Positions 1 to 7,895 of a DNA stretch of 64,000 nucleotides are shown here, one piece after another (position 1 is the stretch's first letter; each line of letters opens with the position of its first letter). Where the stretch lies: contig NZ_JAMQPN010000006.1 of NCBI RefSeq assembly GCF_026151655.1, forward strand, positions 1-64,000, written 5' to 3'. This DNA is from Leptospira soteropolitanensis (GTDB lineage: Bacteria; Spirochaetota; Leptospiria; Leptospirales; Leptospiraceae). Position numbers and translations under genes: made by a program. Below the pieces are notes generated by a model. It made no database searches and had not been told where the DNA came from. It saw only the letters and a list, made by a program, of their open reading frames with translations.

Positions 1-208
1 TTCGTAGCTCTTCACTTTCTTTAATTTGTTTGTCCGTTGGCGGACTCGTCTGATCTGTTTTTTTCATGAATTCAGCCTTCCATTGTCGTAAGACATGATA
101 GCTGATTCCCAGTGATTCTGAAACTTCTTTTATTGTGAATGTTCCTGACAATGCTCGCTTTACCGCTTGCTCTTTAAACTCTGGAGAGTATTTTCCTCGT
201 TTCCTCAT
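1..208 (-). CDS. IS3-family transposase OrfA, partial (runs off the window start)
   Basis: The minus strand from an ATG at 208 reads MRKRGKYSPEFKEQAVKRAL, then an isoleucine-rich helix-turn-helix (ISYHVLRQWK), which is the typical N-terminus of IS3-type OrfA. OrfA supplies DNA binding for the OrfAB transposase of a copy-paste insertion sequence. A good ribosome site (AGAGGTG) lies 5-6 bases upstream of the ATG. About 69 codons are visible and the rest, with OrfB, lies outside the window, so intactness cannot be judged. The element end should lie between the start codon and about position 290. Confidence 0.85.
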   Translation of the reverse strand, partial: MRKRGKYSPEFKEQAVKRALSGTFTIKEVSESLGISYHVLRQWKAEFMKKTDQTSPPTDKQIKESEELR

Positions 209-240
209 CTTACACCTCTTGCTTTTTTCTTGCAAAAAAG

Positions 241-289
241 TGTCCGAATTTATGTCAGCAGGCTAATTTTTTTACAAAACTGTCCGAAT
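241..289. repeat. Two direct copies of TGTCCGAAT near the IS end
   Basis: TGTCCGAAT occurs at 241-249 and again at 281-289, exactly 40 bp apart, just upstream of the transposase gene. They may be transposase-binding or terminal sequences. A plausible terminus is near 260, where the minus strand starts TGCTGAC, but the other end of the element is not visible, so this is inference. Confidence 0.4.
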
Positions 290-343
290 AATCAAATTTA
301 CAAGTCCCGCAGTAATCGAAAAATAACTACTAACGGAGATTGT

Positions 344-670
344 ATGAACTGGTTTTTACTTTTTGTTGCGGGATTATTTGAAGTTTCCTTTGCATTTTGT
401 CTCGGAAAAGCAAAAGAAACTACAGGAAATGAAACCTATTTTTGGTATTTGGGATTTTTGATTTCACTCTCCATAAGCATGATTTTACTGATAAAAGTGA
501 CTCAAGCTTTGCCTATTGGCACTACTTATGCGATATGGACTGGAATCGGTGCTGCCGGAACAGTAATCATGGGAATCATCTTTTTCAAAGAACCAATAGA
601 ATTCTTGCGACTTTTTTTCTTATCCACATTAATTTTGTCTGTTGTCGGTCTCAAATTCGTATCACATTAA
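344..670 (+). CDS. SMR-family exporter, Gdx/SugE type
   Basis: A 108-residue protein with four hydrophobic segments, the normal length for small multidrug resistance proteins, which work as antiparallel dimers in the inner membrane exchanging cations for protons. The essential membrane Glu is present in the first helix (GLFEVSFA). The block LPIGTTYAIWTGIGA matches the SugE/Gdx branch better than the QacE/EmrE branch; Gdx proteins export guanidinium. The longer frame open from 167 is rejected as start because the ATG at 344 follows ACGGAG and gives the family N-terminus. No guanidine riboswitch is evident in the short leader; the IS lies directly upstream and may affect expression. Confidence 0.85.
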   Translation: MNWFLLFVAGLFEVSFAFCLGKAKETTGNETYFWYLGFLISLSISMILLIKVTQALPIGTTYAIWTGIGAAGTVIMGIIFFKEPIEFLRLFFLSTLILSVVGLKFVSH

Positions 671-679
671 AACTCAGTA

Positions 680-1210
680 ATGAAATCATCCTCCGCCGCG
701 ATCACCAAATTACCTAAATTTCTTAGCCGTCTGCAAATTTCACTATTTGATCCTTACCAATTATTCATTAAAGAAGTTCATCTAGAAACTGAGAGTAAAG
801 ATTATAATGCATGTTACTTTAAATTAAAAAACAAAAATGTTGTATTTAGAACTGCCAAGACCACTCCCAAAAAAATCGGACAATTCGTAACCTTGTGGAA
901 ACGCAATAAAAATGGGCCAATTGAACCATTCCGTTTCCAAGAATCTGCTGATCTTTATATTATAGAAACAATCAATCGAAATCAAATTGGTTATTTTCTT
1001 TTTGCAAAAGAAATACTAAATGAAAAGGGAATTCTTTTCGGTAAACATAAAGGTAAAAGAGGATTTAGAGTGTATCCTTCCTGGGACAAACCCAAAAATA
1101 AACAAGGCAATACTACCCAGATTTGGCAAATACCCTATTTTCACGAAATAATCGAAAATAGGCAAGAGCTGAATACACTAAAAAAACAATTAGAGATTTT
1201 TATAAAATAA
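680..1210 (+). CDS. MepB-like protein
   Basis: A 176-residue soluble protein that resembles the MepB family. The supporting stretches are the middle block FQESADLYII, then LFAKEILNEKGIL and GKRGFRVYPSWDKP. In Staphylococcus mepB lies beside a MarR regulator and a MATE pump; its biochemical role is not established. Here it starts 9 bases after the SMR gene and probably shares its transcript, again a pairing with an efflux gene. The 3' end overlaps the tail of a decayed AraC gene on the other strand. Family assignment is by recognition of conserved blocks. Confidence 0.7.
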   Translation: MKSSSAAITKLPKFLSRLQISLFDPYQLFIKEVHLETESKDYNACYFKLKNKNVVFRTAKTTPKKIGQFVTLWKRNKNGPIEPFRFQESADLYIIETINRNQIGYFLFAKEILNEKGILFGKHKGKRGFRVYPSWDKPKNKQGNTTQIWQIPYFHEIIENRQELNTLKKQLEIFIK

Positions 1211-1596
1211 CTTACTGAATCGATTGTCCGCTAAATCAAATTTCTTAGGACTCTGACCTGTATACCTTTTAAATTCATTTTTAAAATGAAACTGATCATA
1301 ATATAAATCTAACAATCCTTGTTTTTGAAATGGAGAACATATATTTTGGCCCATGTTTTATAAATATTCTGATTCAAATGCTGACTAATATTTGACTGAA
1401 TTTGTTCTACAATATAATTAGTGATCCGGTTATCTCTATTCAATAAATTCTTTAACAAAATTAAAAACTTTTGAATCAACTCGGAGATTTAATATGGATC
1501 TTTATTGTAACAAATTGTTTCTTCTAAATTTTCTACTTCCTTACCAAAAATATGAGAAAAAAATATTGTCTTATTTGTAGCTTCATACATGGGAAA
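1190..1596 (-). pseudogene. AraC-family regulator, decayed C-terminal remnant
   Basis: Read on the minus strand, this stretch encodes MYEATNKTIFFSHIFGKEVE, then an in-frame TAA, then ISELIQKFL and NRITNYIVEQIQ. After a frameshift near 1345 it continues as LLDLYYDQFHFKNEF and TGQSPKKF. The last part is the classic second helix-turn-helix signature of AraC/XylS activators (YYDQxHFxxxFKxxTGxSPxxF). The N-terminal effector domain is missing. So the gene carries a nonsense codon, a frameshift and a truncation, and cannot make a full regulator. Confidence 0.75.
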
Positions 1597-1662
1597 AGGA
1601 AAAATTTAATATCCACAAACCGTTGTTAACTGAAAAAAAATATATTACCCCGAAAATTAGAA

Positions 1663-1869
1663 GTGTGGATAGATACACGTCGATCCCAAATTCCTGAGAC
1701 TAAAATCTTTGATTCTAAACACTCTTGGCTTAGAGTGAATTCTTCTGTTTTTAGCTGTTCCAAAACGGGAACAATTATTTTTTTGTTACCATTTGGTACA
1801 ACAATTCAATTTTCTTGTAAATTAAAAGAAAACACAAATATTTCAATTCATAGGAAGTTAAAAAAATGA
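1663..1869 (+). CDS. Small hypothetical protein, possibly a remnant
   Basis: A 68-codon frame starting at GTG (1663); no ATG is available near this position and the frame is open back to 1630. I recognise no family. Its stop TGA overlaps the ATG of the next small frame (ATGA at 1866-1869), the arrangement of translationally coupled genes, and this is the main reason to list it. The surrounding DNA is decayed, so both frames may be pieces of older genes. Confidence 0.3.
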   Translation: MWIDTRRSQIPETKIFDSKHSWLRVNSSVFSCSKTGTIIFLLPFGTTIQFSCKLKENTNISIHRKLKK

Positions 1870-2078
1870 AACATAAATGGAGACTAGATTTGTTGAGCTT
1901 CCAAGCGAATTACCTAATCATACAATCGAAAAATTTTACCACTGTATGAGTTTCTCTTTGGATGACAATTATAGCTGCATTGAGTTTCCGTTACATTTTT
2001 CCTGTTCCCGCAGTTACTTGTTTACTTTCAGCTATACTTTTGACTGTAGAGTGGTATAAAGTTCACTTTCATTCTTAA
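1866..2078 (+). pseudogene. Small membrane protein interrupted by an in-frame TGA
   Basis: From ATG 1866 the frame reads MKHKWRLDLLSFQANYLIIQ and on to codon 27, meets TGA at 1947-1949, then continues open to TAA at 2078. The second part holds two likely membrane segments (SLWMTIIAALSFRYIFP and AVTCLLSAILLTVEW). The uninterrupted product would be 70 residues. A single TGG-to-TGA change would explain the break. No family was recognised. Confidence 0.4.
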
Positions 2079-2099
2079 CCCCGGTTACTAATTAAATTA

Positions 2100-2151
2100 A
2101 TCAATTGAATGGTAAATCCTGTTAGGAATTATTGTTTACCATTCAATTGAT
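2100..2151. promoter_or_regulatory. Perfect 17-bp inverted repeat upstream of the thioesterase gene
   Basis: Arm 1 (2100-2116, ATCAATTGAATGGTAAA) and arm 2 (2135-2151) are exact reverse complements separated by 18 bp. Each arm itself contains the 8-bp palindrome TCAATTGA. It ends 17 bp before the ATG at 2169. There is no T-run, so a terminator is unlikely; a dimeric repressor operator is the simplest reading. The regulator is unknown. Confidence 0.6.
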
Positions 2152-2168
2152 ATCGAAAGAAAGGTGGA

Positions 2169-2999
2169 ATGAGTCAAATTTTCCGTAAAACCCTAACTAC
2201 TCGGCACTTTGATTTGGACTGGAACCGTCATGTAACAAGTAGAACATATGAACGGTTTGCTTATGATGCGCGCTGTGAAGTTTTAAGAGAATTTGGTTAT
2301 CCCATAGAACTAATGTTAAACAACAATATTAGTTATATTCCTGGTTCAACCAATGTTCGTTTCCTAAGTCAACAATTTGTAAATTCAGACCTGACAGTGG
2401 AGACTCAGGTCTATCGTCTGGAAGATGGAATCCTTCTTTGGAAACAAACTATCTTTGGATCCGATGAAAAAAAAGCATGTGAAATAGAAACAAGATCTAG
2501 ATTGGTTCAGGATGGAAAAAATATCCGAATCGCGAACATTTCAGAGATCAATATCAACACTTACCAGTTTACAATCCATCCAATGCCAACATTACAAAAC
2601 ACTGTCGAACATGATTATTATATACCTTTCAGTGATATGAATTGTTTTTGGAATCTACCTTCAGACTCTATTTGGAAAATTTTCGAAGAAGGTCGTTTCC
2701 TATTTTTTAAAGAAATCGTTGATCTCAATCTAATCAAAGAAACCGATTCCACCACTTTTTTTATGGGGGGTGAAATTTTAATCTATAAACAACCTGATCC
2801 CGGCTCACATGTGAAAATATTAAGTTGGATCGAAAGTTTTGAAAAAATACGATTCTATTTTAGACAAGACATTATTGATCTAAATGGAAATCTATTAGCA
2901 AGTATGAAGGACGAACAACTGTTTGTTTCCCTATCTAATTCTAGACCAAGAAGAGCACCTGCTGCATTTTTCGATAAAATAGAAAGATTTATTGAATGA
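2169..2999 (+). CDS. Acyl-ACP/acyl-CoA thioesterase-like protein (double hot-dog)
   Basis: A 276-residue protein whose N-terminal part carries the 4HBT-type motif HFDLDWNRHVTSRTYERFAY, a long hot-dog helix with an Asp near its start. The length fits two tandem hot-dog folds, as in FatA-type acyl-ACP thioesterases, which hydrolyse fatty acyl thioesters. The second half (from about residue 140) is weakly conserved but repeats a similar strand pattern. A ribosome site (AAAGGTGG) precedes the ATG at 2169. The gene stands alone behind a perfect inverted repeat and its end overlaps the convergent rsuA-like gene by 11 bp. The substrate is not predictable. Confidence 0.7.
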   Translation: MSQIFRKTLTTRHFDLDWNRHVTSRTYERFAYDARCEVLREFGYPIELMLNNNISYIPGSTNVRFLSQQFVNSDLTVETQVYRLEDGILLWKQTIFGSDEKKACEIETRSRLVQDGKNIRIANISEININTYQFTIHPMPTLQNTVEHDYYIPFSDMNCFWNLPSDSIWKIFEEGRFLFFKEIVDLNLIKETDSTTFFMGGEILIYKQPDPGSHVKILSWIESFEKIRFYFRQDIIDLNGNLLASMKDEQLFVSLSNSRPRRAPAAFFDKIERFIE

Positions 3000-3720
3000 G
3001 AGGTATTTTTTGTTTGAGAAGGGCTTCTTCTTCTGCGGTCAATTCTCGATAGCCTCCAAGAGCAAGGTTCGGATCCAACTCTAAATTCCCCATTTTCATT
3101 CGCTTTAGATAGATAACTTCTTTTCCTAAACTTTGGAACATTCGGCGAATTTGTCGGTATTTGCCTTCCTTTAACCAAACGGTAACTCGTTGTGGTTCGG
3201 AAGGATCTGGGACCGCTAACCTAGCAGGTAAAGTTTTATATCCATCATCTAAAACAATTCCACTTTCAAAAGCTTGAATATCTTCGAGAGTTACGGGTTC
3301 AGAAATTTCTGCATAATATTCTTTTTCGACAAAGTGTTTGGGAGATGTATAATAATGAGCAAGTGTTCCGTCTGTTGTAAACAGTAATAGACCTTCTGTT
3401 TCTTTATCCAGTCGACCCACTGGAAATAAATTCATATTCCTATGTCTTTCACTCAAATAATCCATTACCGTTTTTTCCCGAATATCTTCCGTTGCAGTGA
3501 TACAATCAGGAGCTTTGTTCATCATAAAATAGTAGAATTCTTTTCGCACAAGAACTTCTTCATAGTAAACTATTTCATCAGAGAGAGAGACTTTGAAACC
3601 AGGATCTTTAATCACCGAACCATTTACTTTAACAAGACCCTGGTGGATTTCCTTTTTAACATCGGACCGAGAACCCAATCCATAATTTCCTAAAACCTTA
3701 TCTAACCGTTCTTTTGTCAT
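2989..3720 (-). CDS. rsuA: 16S rRNA pseudouridine synthase, RsuA/RluB family
   Basis: A 243-residue protein with an N-terminal S4 RNA-binding domain (RLDKVLGNYGLGSRSDVKK, about residues 5-50) followed by a pseudouridine synthase domain. The catalytic motif GRLDKETEGLLLFTTDG has the nucleophilic Asp at about residue 105, and KEGKYRQIRRMF is the usual C-terminal motif. The short size without basic tails suggests RsuA (U516 of 16S rRNA), but RluE/RluF relatives are possible. It is convergent with the thioesterase gene. Confidence 0.85.
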   Translation of the reverse strand: MTKERLDKVLGNYGLGSRSDVKKEIHQGLVKVNGSVIKDPGFKVSLSDEIVYYEEVLVRKEFYYFMMNKAPDCITATEDIREKTVMDYLSERHRNMNLFPVGRLDKETEGLLLFTTDGTLAHYYTSPKHFVEKEYYAEISEPVTLEDIQAFESGIVLDDGYKTLPARLAVPDPSEPQRVTVWLKEGKYRQIRRMFQSLGKEVIYLKRMKMGNLELDPNLALGGYRELTAEEEALLKQKIPLIQ

Positions 3721-3838
3721 ATTTTGTTTTCAACTTCTAAATCATAAATAGTTATGGCAACCAGGAATTCACCAAGATTGTTTGCAATCGCATTAAAAAA
3801 ATGTATCAAAAACAAAAGGCAAAAACAATCTAACGAGT

Positions 3839-5641
3839 ATGTCCTCAACCTTTTTCAGGATTTTGAAAACTTCTCGCATTGCCTTTGACTTAGCTTACAA
3901 AAGTTCTCCCGTATTAACCGCGCTCATTTGTATCTTGACTTTAGCCAATGGATTATTTCCTTCCACTTTGGTTTGGATTGGTAAACTAATTATTGATTCC
4001 ATTTTACAAAACCAAAAAACATCAAGTAGTTGGATTGATTTACTACAATCAGAAGCAGTTTGGTTAGTTTATGCAGAAGGTTTATTTACAATCCTTTATT
4101 TTGGTACTCAGAAATTATATAACATTGCTTATACACTACTAAGAATTCGTTTAGGCCAAGAAGTAAATGAAAGAATACTATCAAAAGCGATTCGTTTGGA
4201 ACTAACCCAATTCGAAGATTCCGAGACATACGATAAAATGACTCAAGCAAGAACCGAAGCTTCTTCCAAACCTCTTTCGATGGTCACAAGATTTTTTACC
4301 ATTGCACAATCATCAATCACCATAATTAGTTTTTTTGGACTATTAATTAAACTGTCACCATTGGCTTCTTTGATTTTAGTGATTGCCGCGATTCCCTCTT
4401 TCATTGCTGAAACTAAATTTTCCAATCATAGTTTTCGACTATTTCGTTGGAAAGCAAAAGAAACAAGAGAACAAGTTTATCTAGAAACTCTTATGGCAAG
4501 AGAAGACAATGCAAAAGAAATTTTACTCTTCGACCTAGGAAAAGAATTTTTAAATCGATATAAAGAAAATTTTCAAAAAATCTATTCGGAAGACAAAAAG
4601 CTAACAATCCGCAAAGGTATGTTTAGTTTTCTTCTTGGACTACTCAGTCAATTCGCTTTTTACGGTTCATATGTTTGGATCGTATGCCTTGCCTTAGTGC
4701 ATAAAATTTCATTAGGTGAGATGACAATGTATCTTGTCATATTCAGACAAGGACAAAATACATTTTCAAATGCACTGTCTGCTTTCGGTGGAATTTACGA
4801 AGATCATTTGTATATAGAAAACCTAATGGAGTTTCTTGATCTACCAATCTTAAATCGATATGGAAATAAAAAAGGAAATCATCATAAAACAGGAATAGTT
4901 TTTGATTCTGTTTCCTTTTTATATCCTGGAGCTAAAGAACCTTCACTTTCGAATGTTAGCTTTGAATTAAAAGCAGAGGAAAAACTTGCTATTGTTGGAG
5001 AAAATGGATCAGGAAAAACAACTCTTATCAAACTTTTAACTCGGTTATATTCACCTACATCGGGTAATATCTATTTAGATGGGATTAATTTAGAAGATTG
5101 GGATGAAGAAAGTTTACGCAGAAGATTCGGAGTCATTTTTCAAAACTTTGTTCAATACCAGTTCAAGGTCGGAGAAAATATTGGAATGGGAGATGTCCAA
5201 AAAATCCAATCAGAAACCGAATGGATTTCCGCTGCTAAACTAGGTATGGCTCATGATTTTGTGACCCGTTTAGAAAAAGGTTATTCTACGAGACTTGGCA
5301 AGTGGTTCCAAGATGGTCGTGAACTTTCAGGGGGTCAATGGCAAAAGGTGGCGCTTTCCCGAGCTTTCATGCGTACAAATGCAGACATTCTTATCTTAGA
5401 TGAACCCACATCTGCAATCGATGCAGAAGCTGAAATGAAAGTTTTTGAACACTTTAGGGAACATACACAAGGTAAAACAGTAATACTCATCTCGCATCGA
5501 TTTTCCACCGTTAGAATGGCAGATCAAATTTTAGTGCTTGAACAAGGCAAAAAAACCGAATGGGGAAGCCACGAAGAACTGCTCTTAAATAAAGGGAAAT
5601 ACGAAAAACTCTTTCGATTACAGCAAGCTGGATATCAATAG
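3839..5641 (+). CDS. ABC transporter, fused membrane and ATPase domains
   Basis: A 600-residue half-transporter. Residues 1-320 hold about six membrane helices (type I exporter fold), and residues 345-600 hold the ATPase. The Walker A GENGSGKTT starts at about residue 385, the signature is LSGGQWQKVALSRA, Walker B is ILILDEPTSAID, and the switch His is in ILISHRFSTV. All catalytic motifs are intact. Such proteins dimerise to export lipids, peptides or drugs; the substrate cannot be told. The gene is monocistronic, with 118 bp upstream and 59 bp to the next gene. The ATG at 3839 has a weak ribosome site. Confidence 0.88.
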   Translation: MSSTFFRILKTSRIAFDLAYKSSPVLTALICILTLANGLFPSTLVWIGKLIIDSILQNQKTSSSWIDLLQSEAVWLVYAEGLFTILYFGTQKLYNIAYTLLRIRLGQEVNERILSKAIRLELTQFEDSETYDKMTQARTEASSKPLSMVTRFFTIAQSSITIISFFGLLIKLSPLASLILVIAAIPSFIAETKFSNHSFRLFRWKAKETREQVYLETLMAREDNAKEILLFDLGKEFLNRYKENFQKIYSEDKKLTIRKGMFSFLLGLLSQFAFYGSYVWIVCLALVHKISLGEMTMYLVIFRQGQNTFSNALSAFGGIYEDHLYIENLMEFLDLPILNRYGNKKGNHHKTGIVFDSVSFLYPGAKEPSLSNVSFELKAEEKLAIVGENGSGKTTLIKLLTRLYSPTSGNIYLDGINLEDWDEESLRRRFGVIFQNFVQYQFKVGENIGMGDVQKIQSETEWISAAKLGMAHDFVTRLEKGYSTRLGKWFQDGRELSGGQWQKVALSRAFMRTNADILILDEPTSAIDAEAEMKVFEHFREHTQGKTVILISHRFSTVRMADQILVLEQGKKTEWGSHEELLLNKGKYEKLFRLQQAGYQ

Positions 5642-5700
5642 GACATTAGAAAAATCCGATATTATAATGAAAGTTCAAAACGAACCTTATAGGATAGAAC

Positions 5701-6825
5701 ATGGATGACAATTATTCTAATTTAGGAATGCGAAAACTTAAAGTTCTTATCGACTCTTTTGGAGAACGATCCAAAGAGATAGGTTTCGTTGCTGCTTCAA
5801 TCCAACAAGTAGCCAAACAGACAAATTTACTGGCATTAAATGCATCTATAGAAGCAGCCAGAGCCGGCGAACATGGAAGAGGATTTGAAATTGTAGCAAA
5901 TGAAGTAACAAAATTATCTTATCAAACCTCCGAAGCTACGAAAAAAATCTCCGAAATTTTATCTCGTATCAATTTAGAAAATTCTTCCGCAAATGCTGAT
6001 GTTTTTGAAATGGAAAAACAATCAGTGGTAGACTTTGCAGAACTCTGGACAAACAATATTGCAAAAGAACTCGAATCAAAATTTTATATTATGGCCACTT
6101 CTTTATATGGTTTGAAATTTTTGATCCAAAGTTTAGTTCATGCTAACATAGGAATGAAGCGAGAACATTTACTTCTAATTTTACAAGAATACTTAATCCA
6201 GAATGAACAACAACTAGCCTATGCAATCTGTTGCGAACCAAATGTAATTGATTTACTGGATTCAGATTATGCAAACAAAGAGGGGCATGATTCAAACGGA
6301 AGGTTTGTTCCGTATTGCCATAGACATTCCGGGAGAATATCGATAGAACCTTTACAAGGTTATGATACTCCTGGGGAAAACGAATGGTATACATTACCTC
6401 GTGACTTAGGTGAGGACGTTATGATGGAACCTTATGATTATCCAATTGAAGGGAAAACGGTAAAAATGACAAGCTTCATGACTAATTTGTTTTTACATTC
6501 TAAATTTGCCGGTATCCTTGGGGCCGATTTTTCTTTGGAACAATTACTAGCAGAACTCTCTCCGAAAAAGATCTTCGGAATCGGCCAAACCTCTCTCCTT
6601 ACTTACAATGGAAATTTTGCATCTCATCCGGAACGGGAAACCTTAGGGACATTTGCGGAGGTGCTCACGGAGGAGGCAAAAAAGGCAATCCAACGGGGTG
6701 AAAGTTATACTTTTATTGATCATTTGAACATGGCAAGAATCCTAAAGCCTGTCCGAATTGGACAAAGCAAACGACCTTGGAGCATTATGGTCGAATTTAA
6801 TTTAATTTCTGCGCTTAAAAAATAA
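5701..6825 (+). CDS. Soluble chemoreceptor-like protein: minimal MCP tip plus Cache-like domain
   Basis: A 374-residue protein with no membrane segment. Residues 20-90 carry the receptor hairpin tip ([29 protein letters not shown]) that contacts CheA and CheW in chemoreceptors, but each helical arm is only about 45 residues, so the usual adaptation region is missing. From about residue 120 to the end the protein looks like a double-Cache sensor ([53 protein letters not shown]). Cache domains are normally extracellular; here the order is reversed and the domain would be cytoplasmic. Two small genes follow closely. Function is inferred as intracellular ligand sensing. Confidence 0.7.
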   Translation: MDDNYSNLGMRKLKVLIDSFGERSKEIGFVAASIQQVAKQTNLLALNASIEAARAGEHGRGFEIVANEVTKLSYQTSEATKKISEILSRINLENSSANADVFEMEKQSVVDFAELWTNNIAKELESKFYIMATSLYGLKFLIQSLVHANIGMKREHLLLILQEYLIQNEQQLAYAICCEPNVIDLLDSDYANKEGHDSNGRFVPYCHRHSGRISIEPLQGYDTPGENEWYTLPRDLGEDVMMEPYDYPIEGKTVKMTSFMTNLFLHSKFAGILGADFSLEQLLAELSPKKIFGIGQTSLLTYNGNFASHPERETLGTFAEVLTEEAKKAIQRGESYTFIDHLNMARILKPVRIGQSKRPWSIMVEFNLISALKK

Positions 6826-6840
6826 CCAGTCTAATCTGCG

Positions 6841-7086
6841 ATGGAAAGCAAAATCGCGGATAACTTAGAATCTCAAATTGTAGATCTTTACAAAGATAAG
6901 GAAGAACTAGAAACCCAATTAGGCACTTCTGATACGGACATGATTATTACGGAGTTTTATCAATTAGAATCTGAATTAAATCGTCTTTATCAATTCAAAG
7001 AGAAATACAAACGAATCGAAGTAAAACAGATTATCATCGAATCAGTTCAGTCTGCCTATATACAAAACCATCGACTTTCCATATAG
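6841..7086 (+). CDS. Small coiled-coil protein, hypothetical
   Basis: An 81-residue acidic, mostly helical protein starting 15 bases after the chemoreceptor-like gene, so probably in its operon. It contains the block LESQIVDLYKDKEELETQLG, followed by a short linker and a second helix, which recurs near the C-terminus of the next gene's product. Heptad-like hydrophobic spacing suggests a coiled coil. No signal peptide or membrane segment. I do not recognise a function; a partner or scaffold of the neighbouring signalling protein is a guess. Confidence 0.6.
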   Translation: MESKIADNLESQIVDLYKDKEELETQLGTSDTDMIITEFYQLESELNRLYQFKEKYKRIEVKQIIIESVQSAYIQNHRLSI

Positions 7087-7111
7087 AACTGGAAAATACG
7101 GATCTAAAAAA

Positions 7112-7789
7112 ATGGAATTAAAAATCATCAAAGACAAATTACAGAATATATCCTTTGAAAGATCAGTAAAAGAGAATATTGAAGATTGGGGAAAGAACTT
7201 TGGAAGATCAAAAGACGATGAGAAAAAAAACCAATTATGGTTTGATACTCTTATTCGCAGTTTTTTAAAAATTCTTGAAGATATTGAAGATGAAGAAGAA
7301 CTTAGAGTGATTTTATTTTCAAAGTATATTGAATTAAAATGTTTTTGGAAGCAACTCAATACACAAATACAATATCAAAACTTTAAAACAGGATCAGCTG
7401 ATCCGCAATCAATGATTCAGGCATCATTGATTACCTACATTTTAATTGCGATCGAACCAATCATTCACGAAAAAGACTTAGAGGAAATTCAACAATTTTT
7501 AACAAAACCAATCCGTGAAATTTTAATTGAAGAACCTAACGAAATATCGACATCTAACGAATCCGAATTTATTACCGAACAACTAAATCTACAAATTTCT
7601 TCTTTATATTATGACAAAGAAAAATTGTTTCAGACATTAGGTACTTGCGAACCTAAGGAAATAATCTCAATGATTATTAACATGAGAGAACAGGTCACTG
7701 ATCTAAAGTCAGAGATGCAAGATAGCTGTTTACTTGATGGATCGATTCAATTTACAGGAAAAAGAAAAGTAAGGGTAATTAAAGCTTAA
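7112..7789 (+). CDS. Hypothetical helical protein sharing a coiled-coil motif with its neighbour
   Basis: A 225-residue, acidic, soluble protein, 25 bases after the 81-residue gene and on the same strand. Residues 1-130 are helix-rich and match no family I know. Residues 155-205 (LNLQISSLYYDKEKLFQTLG and following) align with the 81-residue protein: both have Q-I-x-x-L-Y-x-D-K-E-x-L-x-x-x-L-G-T, then an I-I pair and further leucines. This shared block suggests an interaction module or a partial duplication. Function unknown. Confidence 0.6.
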   Translation: MELKIIKDKLQNISFERSVKENIEDWGKNFGRSKDDEKKNQLWFDTLIRSFLKILEDIEDEEELRVILFSKYIELKCFWKQLNTQIQYQNFKTGSADPQSMIQASLITYILIAIEPIIHEKDLEEIQQFLTKPIREILIEEPNEISTSNESEFITEQLNLQISSLYYDKEKLFQTLGTCEPKEIISMIINMREQVTDLKSEMQDSCLLDGSIQFTGKRKVRVIKA

Positions 7790-7895
7790 AAATTAGTCAA
7801 GAAATACAAAGTCATTTGACTTTGCCAGAAATCCCCCCCTACTATACCTGACCAAAGATACTTGCTCATCTATATCCAGTCAAAATTCTGGTTTT

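Noticed and set aside
290..343. Guanidine riboswitch before the Gdx-like gene
   Set aside because: The leader is only about 54 bases beyond the IS repeats and shows none of the conserved ykkC-type elements.
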